Positions 15,885 to 19,333 of a stretch of DNA of 19,333 nt are shown piece after piece (position 1 is the first letter of the stretch; every line of letters starts with the position of its first letter). Made by a program: the position numbers and the translations under genes. The stretch is from Embleya sp040605455. GTDB lineage: Bacteria; Actinomycetota; Actinomycetes; Streptomycetales; Streptomycetaceae. The notes beneath the pieces were generated by a model. The model worked only from the letters and a program-made list of their open reading frames with translations. It was not told the origin of the DNA and searched no databases. The stretch is from positions 1 to 19,333 of the forward strand of contig NZ_JBEXCV010000161.1 in NCBI RefSeq assembly GCF_040605455.1. The letters run 5' to 3'.

Positions 15885-17176
15885 GACGTGGTCACCACCC
15901 GCAGGCCCGGCTCCAGGCCGCTGCCTTCGACCTCGACCATGCCCTTGACGAACAGGCCGGTCTTGACCGCCATCAGGCGGCCGACGGGGAGTTGCACGGC
16001 GTACCCGCCTTCGCGGAGCGCGACCAGCGCGCCGATCGGCACGACCAGGACACCCTTTCGGGTCTCGGTGGCGAAGCGGACCTGGACGCCGGCCGCGTCG
16101 AGGTTCTTCACCGCGGCGGGATCGTCGGGGGTGACGGTAACGGTCATCTTCGCCCCGCCGACGTCCGGACCCGACGCACCCATTCCGGCGTCCTTGCGCT
16201 CGGCGGTGCGACCGATCCCGGACACCGTGCCCCGGGTCTCGGTGTTGTCCGGGAGGACGACGGTCACGGGGGTGTCCACCGCGATCGAGCCGATGTCGGC
16301 CGCGGCAACGGGCACGCTGACCGCCTTGGCGGTCGGCGTGATGGTCATCACCGGTGCGAGCGATGCGTCGTCGCCGAGCCCGGCGGACAGCGCACCCACC
16401 CGGATCTCGCCGGACAACACGGTGACATCGCCGACCTCCAGGACGCCGGTCTGCGAAGTCCCCAACGCTTTCTGCCACTTCTTGACCGCCGCGGACAGGG
16501 CGGGAGTCCAGGTCGCCTCGCCGGTCGGCACGCCGGCGGGTTGGCTGCCGATGTCGTAGCCGAGTGCCTTGAGGTTGTCCGCGACCACCCGCACGTCGCG
16601 GCCTTGCGGGGGCTTGGCGGCGTCCTTCTTCACGGTTTCCTGCTTGGCGGTGTCCTGCTTGGCGGTGTCCTGCTTCGGATCGCTCTGTTTGGGATCGGAC
16701 TGCTTGGAATCCGGCTGCTTGGAATCCGACTTCCCGTCCGTGCCGCCGCCCGCCGCGTCCCCTTCCGCCCTTCCCAGCGCACGGAACATCGGGGTCGTCC
16801 CATAGAAGAGCGAGACCGGCCGATCGTCCAGGCGGTAGAGCGGCTTGCCGCGGGTGATCGTGTCGCCGCTCTTGGGCAACCACGTCAAGATGCCCTTGCG
16901 GCCGGCCTTGAGCGGCTGTTCGGTCCCGAACCCGAGCGTGCCCGGCAGATCGCGGGCGTCGGACAGGTCGGTCCTGGTCACCGTCGCCGTCGCGACGCCG
17001 GCCGACTTCTTCGCGGAACCCTTCGACCCGCTGCCACGACTGGTGACGGCGAACGCCGCGACCGCGCCGAGGACCAATACCACGACGACGATCAGCACGA
17101 CCCGGCGCCCGGCTCGCGCGCGCCGCGGGTCGCGGAACTCGACGGTGCCGGCGCCCCCGTCGTCAGCGCTTGCCAC
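15881..17176 (-). CDS. Membrane-fusion-type adaptor with peptidoglycan-binding-like domain
   Basis: This exported, membrane-anchored adaptor of the ABC exporter has 431 aa. One N-terminal helix (VVLIVVVVLVLGAVAAFAV, about 26-44) anchors it. A barrel/lipoyl-type region follows (TLGFGTEQPLKAGRKGILTW, SGDTITRGKPLYRLDDRPV). A low-complexity Lys/Gln/Asp tract comes next. Then there is a region resembling a peptidoglycan-binding domain (NLKALGYDIG, WTPALSAAVKKWQKALG), and HlyD-like beta domains reach the end. The start is GTG 17176, overlapping the lipoprotein gene by 14 bases. Such adaptors in Gram-positive bacteria link a MacB-like pump to the cell wall. Confidence 0.88.
   Translation of the reverse strand: MASADDGGAGTVEFRDPRRARAGRRVVLIVVVVLVLGAVAAFAVTSRGSGSKGSAKKSAGVATATVTRTDLSDARDLPGTLGFGTEQPLKAGRKGILTWLPKSGDTITRGKPLYRLDDRPVSLFYGTTPMFRALGRAEGDAAGGGTDGKSDSKQPDSKQSDPKQSDPKQDTAKQDTAKQETVKKDAAKPPQGRDVRVVADNLKALGYDIGSQPAGVPTGEATWTPALSAAVKKWQKALGTSQTGVLEVGDVTVLSGEIRVGALSAGLGDDASLAPVMTITPTAKAVSVPVAAADIGSIAVDTPVTVVLPDNTETRGTVSGIGRTAERKDAGMGASGPDVGGAKMTVTVTPDDPAAVKNLDAAGVQVRFATETRKGVLVVPIGALVALREGGYAVQLPVGRLMAVKTGLFVKGMVEVEGSGLEPGLRVVTTS
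16617..16733 (-). repeat. Low-complexity DSKQ/DPKQ/DTAKQ repeat tract inside the adaptor gene
   Basis: The encoded segment repeats DSKQP, DSKQS, DPKQS, DPKQ, DTAKQ, DTAKQ, ETVKK. The DNA shows tandem 12-18 base units, including exact copies of gcggtgtcctgcttg. It separates the barrel region from the wall-binding-like domain and probably forms an extended, charged linker. The repeats may vary in copy number between strains. Confidence 0.8.
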
Positions 17177-17804
17177 CGAAGGCCTCCATCTTGCATTCCT
17201 GTTCGATCCTGCGGTGCTGCTCGTTGGTCAACGTCGATTCGCCCGTGAAGGTCCATCCGTCGGCGATGACCTTGACCTTCATGCCCTTCGCGTTCATGCA
17301 CTTGACCCAGTCGCGCATGTCGTCGTCGTACTTCGGGTTCGTCTTGCGGTCCATCTCCGGCGCCATCAACGGCATCTTGATCTCGCATTCCTTGAACTCG
17401 CGCGCGTACCTCTTGGTGCGCGCAATCTCGCCTTCCACGGATCCGGTCTGCCGGGTGTCGACGCCCTTGGCCGTCAGACACGCCTCGTACGTGGCCCACA
17501 TGCGCTTCTCTTCCTCCTCCGACGTGTCCAGGCGGCGCTGGGGTCGGCCGGCGGTCGGCGCCTGGGACGTGTCGGCGCTCGTGGCGGGCGGCGCACCCAC
17601 CTGTCCGCCCGAGGCACCGGGCGCCGCCGGCTGCTCCTTGCCCGCCGTGTCGGATGTGGGAAGCGAGGCGACCTGCGAGGAGGGCTTCTCGGAGTCGCCG
17701 CCACCACATGCCGTCAGCACGAGCAGAGCCGCCAGGGCGACGGCGGACAAGGCGGCCGAACGGGAAGCGCGGACGGGCGAAAGCAACGGTTCGATTCGAG
17801 ACAT
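17163..17804 (-). CDS. Secreted lipoprotein, first gene of the export operon
   Basis: This 213 aa protein starts with a basic signal peptide. The hydrophobic stretch ends in the lipobox LVLTAC with Cys33 as the lipidation site, followed by a GGG and Ser/Thr/Pro/Ala-rich linker to about residue 90. The mature domain (RMWATYEACLTAKGVD, RYAREFKECEIKM, DDMRDWVKCMNAKGMKVKV, RIEQECKMEAFGGK) has four cysteines suited to two disulfides. The domain is seen in actinobacterial lipoproteins of unknown function. It overlaps the adaptor gene, so it is likely an outer-face component or sensor of the same machine. Its start lies 24 bases from the GTCAGG repeats. Confidence 0.88.
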   Translation of the reverse strand: MSRIEPLLSPVRASRSAALSAVALAALLVLTACGGGDSEKPSSQVASLPTSDTAGKEQPAAPGASGGQVGAPPATSADTSQAPTAGRPQRRLDTSEEEEKRMWATYEACLTAKGVDTRQTGSVEGEIARTKRYAREFKECEIKMPLMAPEMDRKTNPKYDDDMRDWVKCMNAKGMKVKVIADGWTFTGESTLTNEQHRRIEQECKMEAFGGKR

Positions 17805-17827
17805 GGCCGAGATGCTGCCGTCCGGAT

Positions 17828-17855
17828 GTCAGGAACCTGTCAGGTCGAGGTCAGG
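17828..17855. promoter_or_regulatory. Three GTCAGG direct repeats at 11-bp spacing (OmpR-family operator)
   Basis: GTCAGG occurs at 17828-17833, 17839-17844 and 17850-17855, exactly 11 bases apart, between the divergent lipoprotein and response-regulator genes. OmpR-family regulators bind tandem direct repeats with one helical turn spacing, so this is the likely binding site of the neighbouring regulator. It sits close to the -35 zone of the lipoprotein operon, where CAGCAT (minus strand, about 17817-17812) may be the -10. Confidence 0.65.
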
Positions 17856-17913
17856 ATGGGATCGGAATCGGGACGACCTGGGCCCGATGGCGATCGGACC
17901 AGGTCACGGCACC

Positions 17914-17926
17914 TAGCATCGACGCC
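17914..17926 (+). promoter_or_regulatory. -10 element TAGCAT, possible leaderless start
   Basis: TAGCAT (17914-17919) lies seven bases before the response-regulator ATG, which has no ribosome-binding site, so transcription probably starts at or next to the start codon. The lipoprotein gene has a matching arrangement on the other strand: both read AGCATC, five bases, GCCATG. No good -35 is visible, which fits an activator-dependent promoter. Confidence 0.4.
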
Positions 17927-18649
17927 ATGTGCGCGCACGTATTGGTGGCCGAGGACGACGAGAAGCAGGCCCGATTGGTCCGCCTGTACCTGGAGCGCGA
18001 GGGTCACGTGGTCACCGTCGTGCACGACGGGCGGGACGCGATCGACACGGCCCGTACCAAGCGACCCGACATCCTGGTCCTGGACGTGATGATGCCGCGC
18101 GTCGACGGTCTGGATGTCACGCGCGTGCTGCGCCGCGAGAGCGAGCTGCCGATTCTGATGCTCACCGCGCGCTCGACCGAGGACGATCTGCTGCTCGGCC
18201 TGGACCTGGGTGCGGACGACTACCTGACCAAGCCGTACAGCCCCCGCGAGCTGATGGCTCGCGTGCGCACGCTGCTGCGCCGAACCGGGCGACCGGCCGG
18301 TCCGCCGGACCCGGTCCTGCGGATCGGCGAGCTCTCGGTGGATCCGGTACGGCACGAGGTGGCCGTCGCCGGGCGCCGCGTGGACTGTACGCCCGGCGAG
18401 TTCCGAATCCTGGAGGCACTGGTCACCGAGCCGGGTCGGGTGTACACGCGGCAACAGTTGCTCGAACAGGCGCACGGGTTCGACCGGTATGTGACCACCC
18501 GCACGGTCGACGTGCACATCATGAACCTGCGCCGGAAGATCGAGGCCGACCCGCGGCGCCCGGCGTATCTGCTGACGGTGTTCGGCGTCGGCTACAAGAT
18601 CGGCGAGCCGGGTCCGGACGCCCGTGGGGAGCGCGACGGTGGCGCGTAG
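17927..18649 (+). CDS. OmpR/PhoB-family response regulator
   Basis: This cytoplasmic transcription factor has 240 aa. The receiver domain (about 1-120) has acidic residues Glu9, Asp10 and Asp11, phospho-acceptor Asp53 (VLDVMMP), Thr80 (LMLTARS) and Lys102 (LTKPY). The C-terminal winged helix (about 135-230) contains VDCTPGEFRILEALVTEPG, TTRTVDVHIMNLRRKIE and the wing end TVFGVGYKI. The ATG 17927 was chosen because the receiver fold begins at residue 4 and upstream codons are non-coding. The kinase gene overlaps its 3' end by 11 bases. It probably controls the divergent export operon through the GTCAGG repeats. Confidence 0.95.
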   Translation: MCAHVLVAEDDEKQARLVRLYLEREGHVVTVVHDGRDAIDTARTKRPDILVLDVMMPRVDGLDVTRVLRRESELPILMLTARSTEDDLLLGLDLGADDYLTKPYSPRELMARVRTLLRRTGRPAGPPDPVLRIGELSVDPVRHEVAVAGRRVDCTPGEFRILEALVTEPGRVYTRQQLLEQAHGFDRYVTTRTVDVHIMNLRRKIEADPRRPAYLLTVFGVGYKIGEPGPDARGERDGGA

Positions 18650-19333
18650 GGTCCCGCTGCACCGGAGTCTGCTCGTCCGGCTGCTCGCCTCCTCGATCCT
18701 GGTCGCGGCATGCGCGGTGGCGGCCACCGCATGGCTGGCCGCGCAGACCACCGAGGGGGCCATCCGCGAGGGGCAGAGCCGGGTCTTGGCCGACGACACC
18801 CGGATCTACCGCACGTTGTCGACGTACGCGGCAACGCATCCGCAGTGGGCCGGCGTCGAACCGGTCCTGCGCGAGTTGTCCCGGGAGACCGGCCGACGGA
18901 TCGCGCTGACCACACGCGAAGGCGCGCCGATCGCGGAATCGGACGCGGGGCCGGCGTCGCCGCCACCGTTCAGCCGCCCGTCGGCCGTCGTCGACCCGCT
19001 CGCGGTCGACGCGGCCCTGGTGCCCACCACCGGATCCGACCGCATCGATCCCGAGGCGGTGGGGCCGTTCCGGCTCACGGACGCCGAGCGGGCACAATCG
19101 CGCCGTGACGCCGACGTGGCGGTGCAGTGCCTGCGTACGGCGGGCCGCTCCGGTGACATCACGCAGCGGCCGAACGGGCGCTCGGTCGTCACGATCGTGG
19201 GCGGAGCCACCGCGACCGGCGAATCCACCGGCCCCGGCGTGATCGCGACTGTGCCGGGTCCGACAGCCCATCCCGACGGCGCCCCGGGCCCCCGCCCGCG
19301 GGCATCGCGGAGCCCGAGCGTGGTGTCCGAAGC
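18639..19333 (+). CDS. Sensor histidine kinase, N-terminal part (runs off the window)
   Basis: The frame from GTG 18639, with GGGGAG nine bases upstream, stays open to the last base (231 codons). A membrane helix at about 11-34 (LLVRLLASSILVAACAVAAT, AWLAA) is followed by an extracytoplasmic region. That region includes TEGAIREGQSRVLADDTRIY, RETGRRIALTTREGAPIAES and a long Pro/Thr/Gly-rich stretch. This is the layout of actinobacterial EnvZ/BaeS-like kinases. The second helix, HAMP, His box and ATPase domains would lie beyond 19333, so the assignment rests on the operon with the regulator and the sensor layout. Confidence 0.8.
   Translation, partial: MARRVPLHRSLLVRLLASSILVAACAVAATAWLAAQTTEGAIREGQSRVLADDTRIYRTLSTYAATHPQWAGVEPVLRELSRETGRRIALTTREGAPIAESDAGPASPPPFSRPSAVVDPLAVDAALVPTTGSDRIDPEAVGPFRLTDAERAQSRRDADVAVQCLRTAGRSGDITQRPNGRSVVTIVGGATATGESTGPGVIATVPGPTAHPDGAPGPRPRASRSPSVVSE

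Overview
The window is very GC-rich, with strong third-position GC bias, GTG starts and short ATGA/GTGA gene overlaps. Together with a Streptomyces-type clpP3/clpP4/popR locus, a Fur/KatG pair and an OmpR-type two-component system, this points to a filamentous actinomycete (Streptomycetaceae or a close relative). All family assignments were made by reading motifs; no database search was run.

Layout. (1) 1-3222: katG on the minus strand, with a terminator hairpin at 1-26, facing away from a divergent Fur-family peroxide or metal regulator across a 543-base intergenic region. That region holds a TTGACT promoter/Fur-box candidate and a 23-bp tandem repeat. (2) 3565-6054: a short (799 aa) UvrA-like ABC ATPase that lacks the span of the UvrB-binding domain, followed by a clean terminator. 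(3) 6178-6612: a DUF6314 protein. (4) About 6515-8960: a zone of truncated genes. It contains the N-terminal part of a lasso-peptide cyclase cut at its PP-loop, a possible vestigial lasso precursor leader, an SDR C-terminal scrap, an M20 hydrolase motif fused in frame to the C-terminus of an NCS1 permease (itself frameshifted), two small overlapping ORFs (one a membrane protein), and the C-terminal piece of a serine hydrolase bounded by a perfect 18-bp inverted repeat. (5) 8964-11785: a large protein with an HTH-like N-terminus and helical repeats, preceded by a perfect 14-bp palindrome, and a divergent hypothetical gene. (6) 11841-13599: a clpP3-clpP4-like pair, an adjacent PopR-like regulator ending in an ssrA-like ALAA tail, and a 15-bp tandem repeat before the first clpP. 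The second ClpP has Ala where the catalytic Ser belongs. (7) 13771-17804: a four-gene minus-strand operon of lipoprotein, membrane-fusion adaptor with a peptidoglycan-binding-like domain, MacB-type ATPase and FtsX/MacB permease, each overlapping the next. (8) 17927-19333: a divergent OmpR-family response regulator and a histidine kinase running off the window.

How the genes work together. The last two blocks look like one envelope-stress or export module. Between them lie three GTCAGG repeats at exact 11-bp spacing, the geometry expected for an OmpR-family regulator controlling the operon and perhaps itself. The clpP block looks like the known Streptomyces circuit in which PopR activates clpP3-clpP4 and is itself degraded by the housekeeping ClpP. 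Here the sequence suggests one active and one Ser-less subunit. The middle block records repeated deletions that removed a lasso-peptide cluster and a purine- or hydantoin-type catabolic cluster.
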